Shown: positions 16,892 through 26,246, numbered from the stretch's first letter. The stretch: DNA of 64,000 nt from Sphingomonas radiodurans (GCF_020866845.1 NZ_CP086594.1:2356001-2420000), one strand, 5' to 3'. Translations and numbers: made by a program. The notes: a model not told the origin generated them from the letters alone.

Positions 16892-18505
16892 ATGCGTCGT
16901 TTCGTTCTAGCGTTTTGCCTCTCGACCCTGCCCGTCGCCGCCATCGCGCAGGATGCTGCGCCGCTTTCGCCAGGGGCGTCGGCGATCAAGGGCCATGTCA
17001 TGTTTCTCGCTGCGGACGCGATGAAGGGGCGCGAGGCGGGGAGCCCCGAATATGACATCGCCGCCGAATATGTCGCGTCGCAGTTCTTCGCGGCGGGGCT
17101 GAAGCCCGGCGGCGACAAGGGCGCGTACCTCCAGAACGTGCCGCTCGTGGCGTACAAGGCGGACGGCAAGGGCGTGCTGAACGTATCGCGCGGCGGCGCG
17201 GCCACGCCGCTCGCCGAAGGCACCGACTTCCTCGTTTCGCCCAACCCGCGCGCGAAGGAGACCAATGTCGCGGCGCCGGTGGTGTTCGTCGGCTATGGCA
17301 TCGTCGCGAGCCACTATGGCCGCGATGATTATCGCGGGATCGACGTGCGCGGCAAGATCGTCGCTTTCGCCAGCGGCTCGCCGGCATCGATGACCGGTGA
17401 GGAGCGCGCCTGGCTCGGCTCGACCACCACCAAGGCGCGCTTTGCTGCCGAGCATGGCGCGGTGGGCGCGATCGTGCTGACCACGCCCCGGTCGGAGCGG
17501 CAGCGCGCGTTCGCCGGGCAGGTCGCGGCGAACGGCCACACGCGGATGGCGTGGGCGAACCCCGACGGCACCGGCCATGTCGATGCAGGCGTGCCGACGC
17601 TCGCGACGCTGAGCCTTTCCGGGGCCGAGAAGCTCTTCGCCGGCGCGCGCCGTCCGTGGGCGACTGTCGCCAAGGAAGCCGACAAACCCAATGCGAAGTT
17701 CGTCGCCGAGGCGCTGCCGGCAACGCTGTCGGTCGCAACGCGGACGAGCTTCGCGCCGGCGCGTTCGTCGAACGTTGTCGGCGTGCTGCCGGGCAGCGAT
17801 CCGGTGCTCGCGAAGGATGTCGTCGTGCTCTCGGCGCACCTCGACCATGTCGGCGTCAGCGGCACCGCGGCGGACAAGATCCACAACGGCGCGCTCGACA
17901 ATGCGATCGGCATCGCCAGCCTGATCGAGGAAGCCAAGCGCTTCGGCCGCGAAGGCGCGCCCAAGCGCACGCTCCTGTTCCTCGCGGTGACGGCGGAGGA
18001 AAAGGGGCTGATCGGCAGCGATTATTTCGCCAATCACCCGACGGTGCCGCTCGCCGGGATCGTCGCCGACGTCAATCTCGACATGCCGATCCTTACCTAT
18101 CGCTTCGAGGACATGATCGCGTTCGGCGGCGATCGCTCGACGCTCGGCCCGGTGATCCGCCGCGCGGTGACCGGCGCCGGGCTGGCGCTGTCGCCCGATC
18201 CGATGCCCGATGAAGCGATCTTCGTGCGTTCGGATCACTTCCGCTTCGTGCAGAAGGGCGTGCCCTCGGTGTTCCTGTGGCCTGGCCAGCGGGGGCCGGG
18301 CAAGGCGGCGGTGGCGCAGTTCTTCGCCAATAACTATCACAAGCCGAGCGACGATCTGTCGCAGCCGATCCGGTGGGAGGAAGGCGTGCGTTTCGTCGAC
18401 GTCAATTATCGCATCGCGCGCGAAATCGCCGACGCGCCGACACGCCCGGTGTGGAACAAGGGCGATTATTTCGGGACGCTGTTCAACGGGCCGATGGCCC
18501 CGTGA
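16892..18505 (+). CDS. Exported M28 family metallopeptidase with PA-like domain
   Basis: Predicted zinc aminopeptidase or carboxypeptidase of 537 aa, exported through a signal peptide (MRRFVLAFCLSTLPVAAIAQ). After an N-terminal region comes a protease-associated-like insert (about residues 90-250, VVFVGYGIVASHYGRDDYRGIDVRGKIV), then the M28 catalytic core with the metal motifs VVLSAHLDHVG, NGALDNAIG, VTAEEKGLIGSDYF and the late SDHFRFVQKGVPSVFLWPG. I chose the ATG at 16892 because it gives the signal peptide; the longer frame runs through the R1 repeat. No strong Shine-Dalgarno sequence is seen. Only 10 bp separate it from the downstream SDR-like gene. Confidence 0.93.
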   Translation: MRRFVLAFCLSTLPVAAIAQDAAPLSPGASAIKGHVMFLAADAMKGREAGSPEYDIAAEYVASQFFAAGLKPGGDKGAYLQNVPLVAYKADGKGVLNVSRGGAATPLAEGTDFLVSPNPRAKETNVAAPVVFVGYGIVASHYGRDDYRGIDVRGKIVAFASGSPASMTGEERAWLGSTTTKARFAAEHGAVGAIVLTTPRSERQRAFAGQVAANGHTRMAWANPDGTGHVDAGVPTLATLSLSGAEKLFAGARRPWATVAKEADKPNAKFVAEALPATLSVATRTSFAPARSSNVVGVLPGSDPVLAKDVVVLSAHLDHVGVSGTAADKIHNGALDNAIGIASLIEEAKRFGREGAPKRTLLFLAVTAEEKGLIGSDYFANHPTVPLAGIVADVNLDMPILTYRFEDMIAFGGDRSTLGPVIRRAVTGAGLALSPDPMPDEAIFVRSDHFRFVQKGVPSVFLWPGQRGPGKAAVAQFFANNYHKPSDDLSQPIRWEEGVRFVDVNYRIAREIADAPTRPVWNKGDYFGTLFNGPMAP

Positions 18506-18515
18506 GCAGCTTCGC

Positions 18516-19337
18516 GTGAGCAGGCTATTCGTCTTCGGCCTTGGCTATACCGCGCGGGCGATCGTGCGGGAAAGCGGTTGGCCGTTTCTGGCGACAACGC
18601 GCGATGGACGTGACGGCACGATCCGGTTTGACGACGCCGAGGCGGTGCGCGCGGGGCTGGCCATCTCGACGCACGTGCTGTCGTCGGTGCCGCCGGACGA
18701 GGGGGGCGATCCGGTGCTCGACCGGTACGGCGATGCGCTCGGCGGGCGGTGGCTTGGGTATCTCTCCTCGACCGGCGTCTATGGCGATGCCGGCGGGGCG
18801 TGGGTCGATGAGACGACGCCGATCCGCGGGCGGCGGGCGAACCGTAATGCGGCGGATGCTGCCTGGTTATCACTGGAAGCGCGCGTGTTCCGGCTACCCG
18901 GGATCTATGGCCCCGGCCGATCGCCGCTCGACCGCGTTGCGGCGGGGCAGGCGCATCGCACCGGGATCGCAGGGCAGGTCTTCAGCCGCGTGCATGTCGA
19001 CGATATCGCGCGCGGCGTGGTGGCGGGGTTCGACGGACCGGCCGGCGCCTATAATCTCGCCGACGATCTGCCGACCAGCCAGGACGAGGTGATCGAGCAT
19101 GCCGCGCGGCTGCTGGGTGTCGCGCCGCCGCCGCTCGTTGCGCTCGACACGCTCTCGCCGATGGCACGCGCCTTCTATGCCGAGAACCGCCGCGTCGCGA
19201 ACGGCAAGGCGAAGCGGGTGCTCGGCTGGCGCCCGCTTTACGCCGATTACCGGTTGGGCCTGCGCGCGGTGAGTGCCACGATCAGCCCTGCGCCCGCGAG
19301 CAGTGCGCCGCCCGCCGCCAGCGGCGACCAGCGATAG
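18516..19337 (+). CDS. SDR-like NAD(P)-binding protein (YeeZ type) with run-on C-terminus
   Basis: A 273-aa atypical short-chain dehydrogenase/reductase with the N-terminal nucleotide-binding motif LFVFGLGYTARAI, similar to the YeeZ/NAD-epimerase group. Further family-like segments are LGYLSSTGVYGD, EARVFRLPGIYGPGRSPLD, SRVHVDDIARGVVAGF and NLADDLPTSQDEVIEHAA. The start is a GTG at 18516, 10 bp after the M28 stop, so the two are probably cotranscribed. The catalytic Tyr is in STGVYG without a normal YxxxK, as in that group. Relatives usually end just after a DYRxGLRA motif; here that motif (DYRLGLRAV) is followed by about 20 low-complexity residues that overlap the end of the convergent transporter gene by 91 bp. 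Confidence 0.85.
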   Translation: MSRLFVFGLGYTARAIVRESGWPFLATTRDGRDGTIRFDDAEAVRAGLAISTHVLSSVPPDEGGDPVLDRYGDALGGRWLGYLSSTGVYGDAGGAWVDETTPIRGRRANRNAADAAWLSLEARVFRLPGIYGPGRSPLDRVAAGQAHRTGIAGQVFSRVHVDDIARGVVAGFDGPAGAYNLADDLPTSQDEVIEHAARLLGVAPPPLVALDTLSPMARAFYAENRRVANGKAKRVLGWRPLYADYRLGLRAVSATISPAPASSAPPAASGDQR

Positions 19338-20191
19338 CCCTCGAACATGGTCGACAGCGTCATCGCGATGACGGGCACGATCACGCTAGAATAGGCCGCC
19401 TTGGCCGGCCCGATCGCACGAATCACACCGAAATAGAGCGGGAAGGCAAGCGCCGAGGCCGCCAGCCCGAGATAGAGGATGCCGGCGACATAGCCGAGCC
19501 GCCACTCCATCACCGGCGGCCCGACCGTGAACCAGGCCCATTCGGCATCGAAGCACGCGCCCATCAGCATCGCGATCGCGGTGGTGCGTAGCATCGGATA
19601 GGCGCGCGCCATCTGCGTTCCCTGCATCACGTTCGCGGTCGAGGCAGACAGGATCGCGCATAACGTCAGCCCGATGCCGGTGAGGGCGGTGGCGGGGCCG
19701 TGCGGATCGCTACGCGCCTCGTGCACGAACAACAGCGCGACCCCGCCCATCGCGATCATCGACCCGATGATCAGCTGCCGCCCCAGCCGCTGGCCGAGAA
19801 AAATGCGCCCGAACAGCGAGTTGGGGATCAGCAGCAGCGCGAAGACCACTGCGACCAGCCCGGACGTGATGTACTGCTCGGCGCGGTAGACGAAGTTGAA
19901 GTTGAGCACGAACTGCGCGAGCCCCAGCGTCGCGGCAAAGCCATAGCCGCGCGCATCGATCCGGCCCGGTTCGCGGCGGATCGCCGACCAGGCGAGCAGC
20001 GCGACGCCCGCGACCAGGAAGCGGTAGCTGACCGACCACGACGCTGGCACCACGCCTAGCTGGTCGCGGATCACGAGCCACGTCGAGCCCCAGATCAGCG
20101 TCACGATCGCGAACGGGATCAGGATGCGGGCGCGGGTCGATTGCGGGGCGGCGGCGGCGGTCATCCTGGTTGCGCGTAATGCCGTTGGCAT
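19247..20191 (-). CDS. EamA/RhaT-family drug/metabolite transporter
   Basis: Inner-membrane permease of the DMT superfamily with ten predicted helices arranged as two EamA repeats. The first helix contains IWGSTWLVIRDQLGVVPASW, a hallmark of the family, and the second repeat contains ASTANVMQGTQMARAYPM and LSTMFEGYRWSPLAAGGALLAGAGLIV. Length is about 314 aa from the ATG at 20191 (GGAAA upstream); the ATG at 20164 (MTAAAAPQSTRARIL) and the TTG at 20221 are alternatives. The C-terminal 30 codons overlap the end of the convergent SDR-like gene. The substrate is unknown: amino acids, metabolites or drugs are all possible. Confidence 0.9.
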   Translation of the reverse strand: MPTALRATRMTAAAAPQSTRARILIPFAIVTLIWGSTWLVIRDQLGVVPASWSVSYRFLVAGVALLAWSAIRREPGRIDARGYGFAATLGLAQFVLNFNFVYRAEQYITSGLVAVVFALLLIPNSLFGRIFLGQRLGRQLIIGSMIAMGGVALLFVHEARSDPHGPATALTGIGLTLCAILSASTANVMQGTQMARAYPMLRTTAIAMLMGACFDAEWAWFTVGPPVMEWRLGYVAGILYLGLAASALAFPLYFGVIRAIGPAKAAYSSVIVPVIAMTLSTMFEGYRWSPLAAGGALLAGAGLIVALTARRPNR

Positions 20192-20229
20192 CAGGTTTCC
20201 ACTGTCGTGCGAGGAAGGCAAATTCTCTC

Positions 20230-20312
20230 TGTTCGTGCCGAGCGACGTCTAGGCACCTTCCCCCATACGCAGCGTTTGTGGCTAGTCCCTCGACTTCGCT
20301 CGGGACGAGCGG
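20230..20312. repeat. Palindromic element R1 (diverged)
   Basis: An 83-bp copy between threonine aldolase and the EamA gene. The left end is worn (TGTTCGTGCCGAGCGACGTC) while the right end GACTTCGCTCGGGACGAGCGG still pairs with it. It probably blocks or weakens readthrough from the aldolase gene into the transporter gene. Confidence 0.8.
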
Positions 20313-20313
20313 A

Positions 20314-21318
20314 TCAGGGAAGCGCCCGGATCGCTTCCGCCAGCGGCCGGATGTCCTCGGCGCGCTGGTTCCACGACACCACTAGCCGCGCCTCGCCCGG
20401 CCCCCAATCGTAGAAGTCGAACCCGGCCGCGCGCAGCGCCGCGGCTTCCTCCATCGACACACGCAGGAACACCTCGTTCGCCTCCACCGGATGGATCAGC
20501 CGCGCGCCGGCCGCCGCGCCGATCAGCGCCGCGCCCTCGTTCGCCGCGCGCGCGGTCGCCAGCCAGCGATCGTCGTCGAGCAGCGCCAGGATCTGCGCGG
20601 CGAGGTAGCGCCCCTTGGACAACAGCAACCCGGCGCGCTTGCGGCGATAGCGCGTCGCATCGATGAGGCCGGGCTTGAAGAACACCAGCGCTTCGGCGTT
20701 CATCCCGCCGTTCTTGACGAAGCCAAGGCTGAGTGCGGTCACCCCGGCGCGCCACGTCACATCTGCGGGCGAACAGCCAGCGGAGACCAACGCGTTGGCG
20801 AAGCGCGCGCCGTCCATATGCAGCGCGAGCCCACGCTCCGCCGCGAGCGCGCCGATCGCGGCAACTTCGTCTGGCTGGTAGACCAGGCCATATTCGGTCG
20901 CGTTGGTGATCGAGATCACGTGCGGCTGCACTTGATGAACGTCGTTGCGGATCGTGGCGAGCAGCGCGGTGATGCCGGCAGGCGTCAGCTTCGCGCCGTC
21001 GCCTTCGGCCAGCAGCAGCTTGGCGCCGTGGGTATAGAATTCGGGCGCGCCGCATTCGTCGTTCTGGATGTGCGCATCGCGATGGCAGACGACCGCGCCG
21101 TGCGGCGGACATAGCGCGGCGAGCGCGAGGCAATTGGCGGCGGTGCCGCTGGGCACCCACAGGGCCTCGACCGGGGTTTCGAACAGGTCGGACAGGCGCG
21201 CGTCGAGCGCCTTCGACCAGCGATCACCGTCATAGGCGGTGTCGAGCACGTCCGCCTCGGCCAGCGCGGTGAGGACGGCGGGGTGGACGGGGGCGGCGTT
21301 GTCGGAAAAGAAGCGCAT
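20314..21318 (-). CDS. ltaE: Low-specificity L-threonine aldolase
   Basis: PLP enzyme that splits L-threonine or L-allo-threonine into glycine and acetaldehyde. The 334-aa product starts MRFFSDNAAPVHPAVLTAL. It shows the family markers VPSGTAANCLALAAL (phosphate and cofactor binding), LHMDGARFANAL (the Asp that contacts the PLP ring nitrogen) and SLGFVKNGGMNAEALVFF, where the lysine is the expected PLP Schiff-base residue. The start is the ATG at 21318. It stands alone on the minus strand with the R1 repeat just after its stop. Closely related beta-hydroxy-aspartate or phenylserine aldolases cannot be separated from sequence alone. Confidence 0.92.
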   Translation of the reverse strand: MRFFSDNAAPVHPAVLTALAEADVLDTAYDGDRWSKALDARLSDLFETPVEALWVPSGTAANCLALAALCPPHGAVVCHRDAHIQNDECGAPEFYTHGAKLLLAEGDGAKLTPAGITALLATIRNDVHQVQPHVISITNATEYGLVYQPDEVAAIGALAAERGLALHMDGARFANALVSAGCSPADVTWRAGVTALSLGFVKNGGMNAEALVFFKPGLIDATRYRRKRAGLLLSKGRYLAAQILALLDDDRWLATARAANEGAALIGAAAGARLIHPVEANEVFLRVSMEEAAALRAAGFDFYDWGPGEARLVVSWNQRAEDIRPLAEAIRALP

Positions 21319-21374
21319 TGCGCGGCCTTGCGGTGCGGGCGCGGCGGCGTCAATTCCGCGCCGGCGGCAAGCGT

Positions 21375-22097
21375 TTACAGTTTGCCGAAGCGCGCCTCGA
21401 ACGTCTTCACGTCCCCGCTCGCCAGCAATTGCGCCTGTTCGAGCCAGCGATCGCGCGTCAGGCGGCCGGTGAACGGCCCGAGCCGCGCATCCAGATCTTC
21501 TGCGGCGCGCTGGTCAAGCGCGGCGAGATCGCCGACCGTGACAATGCCGAGATCAGCCAGTCGCGCCGCGACCTTGGGGCCAAGGCCCTTGATCTTGGTG
21601 ACCGGTGCGTCACCCGGAGGGGGACCGACGGGGGCTGGCGGAGGCAAATCACCAGGATCCGACACTCCGAAAGCGTCGGTTTCGGGAGATTGCGCTTCGC
21701 TGGCGGGGGACGCGTCGAGCGGCGCGGCCGCGGCGATCGGCTCGTCAGCGAGCGGCGCGGGTTCTTCGTCGATCCGCGCCGGTTCGGGTGCTGGCGCAAC
21801 TTCGGGCAGGTCCGCCAGCGGAGGCGGAGCGGGTGCTACGGGGGGCGGCGCGGGCGGTGGCGGCGGCGGCGCGACGATCGCAGCGCGCTCGACTGGCGGG
21901 CGCTTGACGGATCGCGCGGCGGCTGCGGCCTGGACGCGCTCGCGCTCGACCCGTTCGCGCTCGATCCGTTCGGCTTCCTTCCGCTCGCGGCGCTTGCGCG
22001 CGCCGACGAGAATTCCGATGATCGTCAAAACCGCCAAGACGGCGATGATCGCCAGTGCGATGCCGGTCAACGTACCGGTATCGGATATTGGGTCCAT
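21375..22097 (-). CDS. Membrane-anchored helix-hairpin-helix protein
   Basis: A 240-aa protein with a single N-terminal membrane helix (about residues 12-32, GIALAIIAVLAVLTIIGILV), a highly charged coiled-coil stretch (RKRRERKEAERIERERVER), and a long Pro/Ala-rich linker of about 100 residues. The C-terminal helix-hairpin-helix domain (TKIKGLGPKVAARLADLGI followed by VTVGDLAAL) resembles the small HhH domains of DNA-binding or ribosomal-protein-fused proteins. The topology places the HhH domain in the cytoplasm, so it could tether DNA, RNA or another protein to the membrane. Function is unknown. It lies between purD and ltaE on the same strand; the spacing to purD is 74 bp. Confidence 0.85.
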   Translation of the reverse strand: MDPISDTGTLTGIALAIIAVLAVLTIIGILVGARKRRERKEAERIERERVERERVQAAAAARSVKRPPVERAAIVAPPPPPPAPPPVAPAPPPLADLPEVAPAPEPARIDEEPAPLADEPIAAAAPLDASPASEAQSPETDAFGVSDPGDLPPPAPVGPPPGDAPVTKIKGLGPKVAARLADLGIVTVGDLAALDQRAAEDLDARLGPFTGRLTRDRWLEQAQLLASGDVKTFEARFGKL

Positions 22098-22171
22098 GAC
22101 ACGCTCCGCTACGCCGAGCGCAACGCCTTAGGCGGGCGATTCGGTTCCCGCAACGCGCTAACCACGCGGAC

Positions 22172-23437
22172 TTATCCGATCGCGCGCCAGCCGATGTCGC
22201 GGCGGCAGAAGCCCGTGGGGAAGTCGATCGCGTCGACCGCGCGGTACGCGGCGGCCTGCGCGGTGGCGACGTCGCGGCCGGTCGCGGTGATTGCCAGCAC
22301 GCGGCCGCCCGCGGCGACCAGCTGGCCGGCGTCCTCGCGGGTGCCGGCCTGGAAGACGGTCGCGCCGGTCGCTTCGGCGGCGTCGATCCCATCGATCGAG
22401 CCGCCGGTGGCGGGCGTGCCGGGGTAGCCGTTCGCCGCCATGACGACCGTCAGCGCTACGTCGTCGGCAAACGCCGGCGCGGGCAGATCGGCGAGCCGCC
22501 CCTCCGCCACCGCAAGCAACGTGGCGAGCAGGTCGCCCGAGAACCGCGCCATCAGCACCTGGCATTCGGGATCGCCGAAGCGGACATTGTATTCGATCAG
22601 CTTGGGGCCGTCGGCGGTGAGCATCAGGCCGGCGTAGAGCACGCCGATATAGGGCGTGCCCGCGGCGGCGAGCGAGTCGATCGTCGGGCGGACGATCTCG
22701 CGCATGGCCTGTTCCTCCAGCGCGGGGGTGAGCACCGCGGCGGGGGAATAGGCGCCCATGCCGCCGGTGTTCGGGCCGATATCGCCATCGCCGACGCGCT
22801 TGTGATCCTGCGCGCTGCCGAAGCTGGCGGTGGCGTCGCCGTCACACAGGACGAAGAGGCTCGCTTCCTCACCTTCGAGGAATTCCTCGATCACTGCCTC
22901 GGCCGGGCCGTCGGCAAAGAGCGCGCTGATGGCGTCCTCTGCCTCGATGCGGCTCATCGCGACGACGACGCCCTTGCCTGCGGCGAGACCGTCGGCCTTG
23001 ATGACGCACCGAAGTTGCCCGTCCTTGGCGAAATCGTCGAGACACGCGAGCGCGCCGTCCTTCGAGGTGACGCGGAAATAGCGCGCGGTCGGGATGCCGA
23101 CGCGCGTGCACAGATCCTTGGTGAAGCCCTTCGATCCTTCGAGCCGCGCCGCCTCGCGCCCGGGGCCGAACACGGGCACGCCGATCGCGCGGAGATCGTC
23201 GGCGAGCCCGGCGACCAGCGGCACCTCGGGGCCGACGACGACCAGCCCGATCTGATGCCCGCGGACGAAATCGATCACGGCGCGGTGATCCGCCGTATCG
23301 AGCGCGGCGATGGTCGCATGCTGCGCGATGCCGGGGTTGCCGGGCGCGGCATAGAGCGTATCTAGGCCGGACGATTGCGCGAGTTTCCACGCCAGCGCGT
23401 GCTCGCGCCCGCCCGATCCGATCAGCAGGACGTTCAT
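22172..23437 (-). CDS. purD: Phosphoribosylamine-glycine ligase (GAR synthetase)
   Basis: Second step of purine biosynthesis: ATP-dependent joining of phosphoribosylamine and glycine. The 421-aa protein begins [19 protein letters not shown] and carries the PGNPGIA loop, the ATP-grasp segments [14 protein letters not shown] and [14 protein letters not shown], and the signature [10 protein letters not shown] plus [14 protein letters not shown]. The start ATG at 23437 has AGGGA 6 bp upstream, inside the coding start of xseA: the two start codons share two bases on opposite strands (CATG). A longer open frame reaching 23599 is the xseA antisense region and is rejected. It is probably transcribed from a promoter within xseA. 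Confidence 0.96.
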   Translation of the reverse strand: MNVLLIGSGGREHALAWKLAQSSGLDTLYAAPGNPGIAQHATIAALDTADHRAVIDFVRGHQIGLVVVGPEVPLVAGLADDLRAIGVPVFGPGREAARLEGSKGFTKDLCTRVGIPTARYFRVTSKDGALACLDDFAKDGQLRCVIKADGLAAGKGVVVAMSRIEAEDAISALFADGPAEAVIEEFLEGEEASLFVLCDGDATASFGSAQDHKRVGDGDIGPNTGGMGAYSPAAVLTPALEEQAMREIVRPTIDSLAAAGTPYIGVLYAGLMLTADGPKLIEYNVRFGDPECQVLMARFSGDLLATLLAVAEGRLADLPAPAFADDVALTVVMAANGYPGTPATGGSIDGIDAAEATGATVFQAGTREDAGQLVAAGGRVLAITATGRDVATAQAAAYRAVDAIDFPTGFCRRDIGWRAIG

Positions 23438-24803
23438 GCCCGATCCCTTTTTCGACATTCCGGCGCGGCTGGTAGCCGAGCCCACGCCGGGGGACAACGC
23501 AGCCGCGATGTCGGTGGGCGAGCTGTCGAACAAGCTGAAGCGCTTCGTCGAGGGCGAGTTCGGCCATGTGCGGTTGCGCGGCGAGATATCGGGGTACAAG
23601 CGCGTCGCCTCGGGGCATTGCTATCTGTGCCTGAAGGACGATGCCGCGGTGATCGACGGCGTGATCTGGAAGGGGCAGGCATCCCAGCTCGCCTTCCGGC
23701 CCGAAGACGGGATCGAGGTAATCGCGACCGGGCGCCTCACGACGTATCCGGGCCGCTCGAAATACCAGGTGATCATCGATCGCATGGAGCTGGCCGGCGC
23801 TGGCGCGCTGATGGCGCTGCTTGAGCGCAACAAGGCGCGGTTCGACGCCGAGGGGCTGTTCGCCAAGTCGAAGGCGCGCGCGCCGCTGCCGTTCCTGCCG
23901 CGGCGGATCGGCGTCGTCACCTCGCCCACCGGTGCGGTGATCCGGGACATCATCCACAGGCTCGAGGACCGCTGCCCGAGCCACCTGCTCGTCTGGCCGG
24001 TGAAGGTGCAGGGCGATGGCGCGGCGAACGAAGTGGCGGCGGCGATCCGGGGGTTCGAGGCGCTGCCGGAGAGCCAGCGCCCTGATCTGATCATCGTCGC
24101 GCGCGGCGGCGGCTCGATCGAGGATCTGTGGGCGTTCAACGAGGAAGCGGTCGTGCGTGCGGTCGCGGGTTGCAGCATCCCGATCATTTCCGCGGTGGGC
24201 CACGAGACGGATACGACGCTTTGCGATTATGCCGCCGACCTGCGCGCGCCGACGCCGACCGCGGCGGCCGAGCTGGCGGTGCCGGTGCTCGCCGACTTGC
24301 GGCTGACGGTGTCGGCGCATGCGCAGCGGATGGAGCGTTGTTCGCGACGGCATGTCGAGCGTGGGCGCGAGCGGCTGGATGCGCTGGCGCGGCATTTGCC
24401 CAGCCGTGATCGGCTGCTCGGGCCGCAACGCCAGCGAATCGACGATCTCGGCGCACGGCTCGATCGCGGACTCGAGCGGCGCGTGGTGCGTGCACGCGGT
24501 GCGCTTGATCGGACGGGCGCGGTGCTGCGGCCGGCGCTGCTGGCGCGGCGGATCGAGGGCGCGCGGCAGCGGCTGGAGGATCTCGGGCGGTTGCTCGCCT
24601 CGGTCGATCCCGATGCGCCGCTCGCGCGTGGCTATGCGCGTGTCACCGCGCGCGGCGGGGCGACGCTGACCAGTGCGGCGACGGCGAAGGCGGCTGGGGC
24701 GGTGACACTTCACTTCCGCGACGGTACCGTCGATGCGAAGGTCGATGGTGCGCGGCCACGTGCGGCTACCGGCGATGCGCCCGCGCAGCCGTTGCTGTTC
24801 TAG
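23436..24803 (+). CDS. xseA: Exodeoxyribonuclease VII large subunit
   Basis: Large subunit of the single-strand-specific nuclease ExoVII, acting with XseB. The 455-aa protein has an N-terminal OB-fold ([19 protein letters not shown] to about residue 115) and the catalytic domain with [37 protein letters not shown] and [30 protein letters not shown]. The arginine-rich coiled coil follows, then a C-terminal segment ending LARGYARVT. The start ATG at 23436 has AGGA 5 bp upstream within purD; the ATG at 23508 is an alternative but would lose conserved N-terminal residues. xseB is not adjacent. Confidence 0.96.
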   Translation: MPDPFFDIPARLVAEPTPGDNAAAMSVGELSNKLKRFVEGEFGHVRLRGEISGYKRVASGHCYLCLKDDAAVIDGVIWKGQASQLAFRPEDGIEVIATGRLTTYPGRSKYQVIIDRMELAGAGALMALLERNKARFDAEGLFAKSKARAPLPFLPRRIGVVTSPTGAVIRDIIHRLEDRCPSHLLVWPVKVQGDGAANEVAAAIRGFEALPESQRPDLIIVARGGGSIEDLWAFNEEAVVRAVAGCSIPIISAVGHETDTTLCDYAADLRAPTPTAAAELAVPVLADLRLTVSAHAQRMERCSRRHVERGRERLDALARHLPSRDRLLGPQRQRIDDLGARLDRGLERRVVRARGALDRTGAVLRPALLARRIEGARQRLEDLGRLLASVDPDAPLARGYARVTARGGATLTSAATAKAAGAVTLHFRDGTVDAKVDGARPRAATGDAPAQPLLF

Positions 24804-24830
24804 GGCGTTCGGCCTTCTGACCGTGCTGGT

Positions 24831-24916
24831 TCCCCGGCGAAGGCGGGCCCATTTGGGCATGCGCCGCTGGAAAGCCGCCGACGCCTTTGCAACTGGGCCC
24901 CGGCCTTCGCCGGGGA
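24831..24916. repeat. Palindromic element, family R2
   Basis: An 86-bp inverted repeat after xseA. The left arm TCCCCGGCGAAGGCGGGCCC pairs with the right arm GGGCCCCGGCCTTCGCCGGG, with an inner GCCGCTGG...AGCC-like stem. The same arms occur at 26131 and, in short form, at 38187. It may act as a transcription-stopping or mRNA-end structure for xseA. Confidence 0.82.
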
Positions 24917-24975
24917 GGCGGAAAAGGGCGAACTCGTGGTAATCGACTGTCGGTGAGTGTTACGGAGTTGAACAG

Positions 24976-25176
24976 ATGTTGATGTCGAACACCGACCGCC
25001 CGGCGCGGCTTCACTATATGGCGAACGGCTTTCGCGTGCTGACGCCGGGCGATCATGTCCTGTGCGCGGTCACTGGTGCGCGGATCACGATCGAGGATCT
25101 GCGCTATTGGGATGTCGCGACGCAGCGCGCCTTCGCGAGCGCCAGCCTCGCGACGGAGGCGATGGCGCCGCAATGA
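24976..25176 (+). CDS. DUF2093 family small protein
   Basis: A 66-aa protein matching the alphaproteobacterial DUF2093 pattern: an N-terminal LHYMANGFRVLTPGDHVLCA, then VTGARITIEDLRYWDVATQRAFASA. There is no signal peptide or membrane helix. The start ATG is at 24976; an in-frame ATG at 24982 is an alternative. Its stop overlaps the next start (ATGA), so it is coupled to the M23 lipoprotein gene downstream. I recognise the family but not a function; the conserved FRVLxPGDHVxCAVTG sequence suggests a small zinc-ribbon-like or binding module. Confidence 0.85.
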   Translation: MLMSNTDRPARLHYMANGFRVLTPGDHVLCAVTGARITIEDLRYWDVATQRAFASASLATEAMAPQ

Positions 25177-26078
25177 TCCGTACGCACGGGGCGTGTGCGG
25201 GTGCGGGCGCGGCGGCGTTGCTCGTGCTGGCGGGGTGCGTCGCGCCGGCCGCGCCGCCGCCTTCCGAGCCGGCTCGGGGTGCCACGCCAGTCGCTCGACC
25301 AGCGCCGCTGCCGCTGGGGCGCTTCAGCGTTTCCGGCGTTGCGAGCCAGGGCGGGTTGATGCTCGGCACCGCGCCGGCCGGTAGCGTGTCGCTGACGCTT
25401 GATGGCGCGGCGGTGCCGCTGGGGGCGGACGGGCGGTTCGTGATTGCGTTCGATCGCGATGCGGGGCCGAGCGCGACGCTCGTTGCGGCCGTTGCGGATG
25501 GCCGCACGGTCGCGCATCCGATCGCCGTCGCGCCGCGCGCGTGGCGGATCGAGCGGCTTGCTACCGTTGCCAAGGTCCCAGTGCCGAGCGCCGATTTCCA
25601 GCGTCGCCGCCCGGGGGAGCTGGCGCAGATTGCGGCCGCGCGTGGCGAGAGCGCTTTGGTCGAGGGCTGGCGGCAACGCTTCATCTGGCCAGTGACGGGG
25701 CGGATCTCGGGGCTGTTCGGGGCGCAGCGCATCTATCGCGGCGAGCCGGGGTCGTACCATTCGGGGGTCGATGTCGCGCGGCCTACCGGCACGCCGGTCG
25801 TCGCGCCGGCGGATGGCGTGGTGGTGCTCGCTGCCGCGGCGCCGTTCACGCTCGAGGGCAATCTGCTGATCATCGATCACGGCATGGGGCTGAACAGTGC
25901 GTTCCTGCATCTGTCGCGCATCGACGTGCGCGTCGGTGCGCGCGTGCGGCAGGGCGAGCCTGTCGGCGCGGTCGGCGCGACCGGGCGCGCCTCGGGGCCG
26001 CACCTTCACTGGGCGATGAAGTGGCGCGAGGCGCGGATCGATCCGCTGCTGGTGGCGGGGCCGATGACGGCGCAGTGA
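25173..26078 (+). CDS. M23 family (LytM/NlpD-like) lipoprotein peptidase
   Basis: Peptidoglycan endopeptidase-like protein of 301 aa. It has a lipoprotein signal (lipobox LLVLAGC at about residues 17-23) and a proline-rich linker. A beta-rich middle region with an Ig-like pattern follows, then a C-terminal M23 domain with GLFGAQRIYRGEPGSYHSGVDVARPTG (first zinc ligands H and D), AFLHLS and GPHLHWAMKW (HxH). All four metal-site residues appear present, so it may be an active hydrolase rather than a pseudo-enzyme activator. The start ATG at 25173 overlaps the DUF2093 stop. It probably acts in the periplasm on septal or side-wall peptidoglycan. Confidence 0.92.
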   Translation: MIRTHGACAGAGAAALLVLAGCVAPAAPPPSEPARGATPVARPAPLPLGRFSVSGVASQGGLMLGTAPAGSVSLTLDGAAVPLGADGRFVIAFDRDAGPSATLVAAVADGRTVAHPIAVAPRAWRIERLATVAKVPVPSADFQRRRPGELAQIAAARGESALVEGWRQRFIWPVTGRISGLFGAQRIYRGEPGSYHSGVDVARPTGTPVVAPADGVVVLAAAAPFTLEGNLLIIDHGMGLNSAFLHLSRIDVRVGARVRQGEPVGAVGATGRASGPHLHWAMKWREARIDPLLVAGPMTAQ

Positions 26079-26130
26079 TCGGCGCTGATGTGAGGTGGCG
26101 GTTGATGGGCGATGGTCACCGCGGAGCAGC

Positions 26131-26219
26131 TCCCCGGCGAAGGCCGGGGCCCAGACGCCCCGTTGGCCGTGATTTACCGCAACCGTTAGCCTAGCTGGGC
26201 CCCGGCCTTCGCCGGGGTA
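26131..26219. repeat. Palindromic element, family R2
   Basis: An 89-bp inverted repeat between the convergent M23 and SDR genes: CTCCCCGGCGAAGGCCGGGG on the left and CCCCGGCCTTCGCCGGGG on the right, each itself a hairpin. It could serve as a two-way terminator-like structure. Confidence 0.82.
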
Positions 26220-26246
26220 CTGGGGTAGTTGCTCGGGCGGCGGCCG

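Noticed and set aside
24831..26219. The two R2 repeats as a CRISPR-like pair
   Set aside because: Only two copies, far apart, each an inverted repeat with no uniform spacers.
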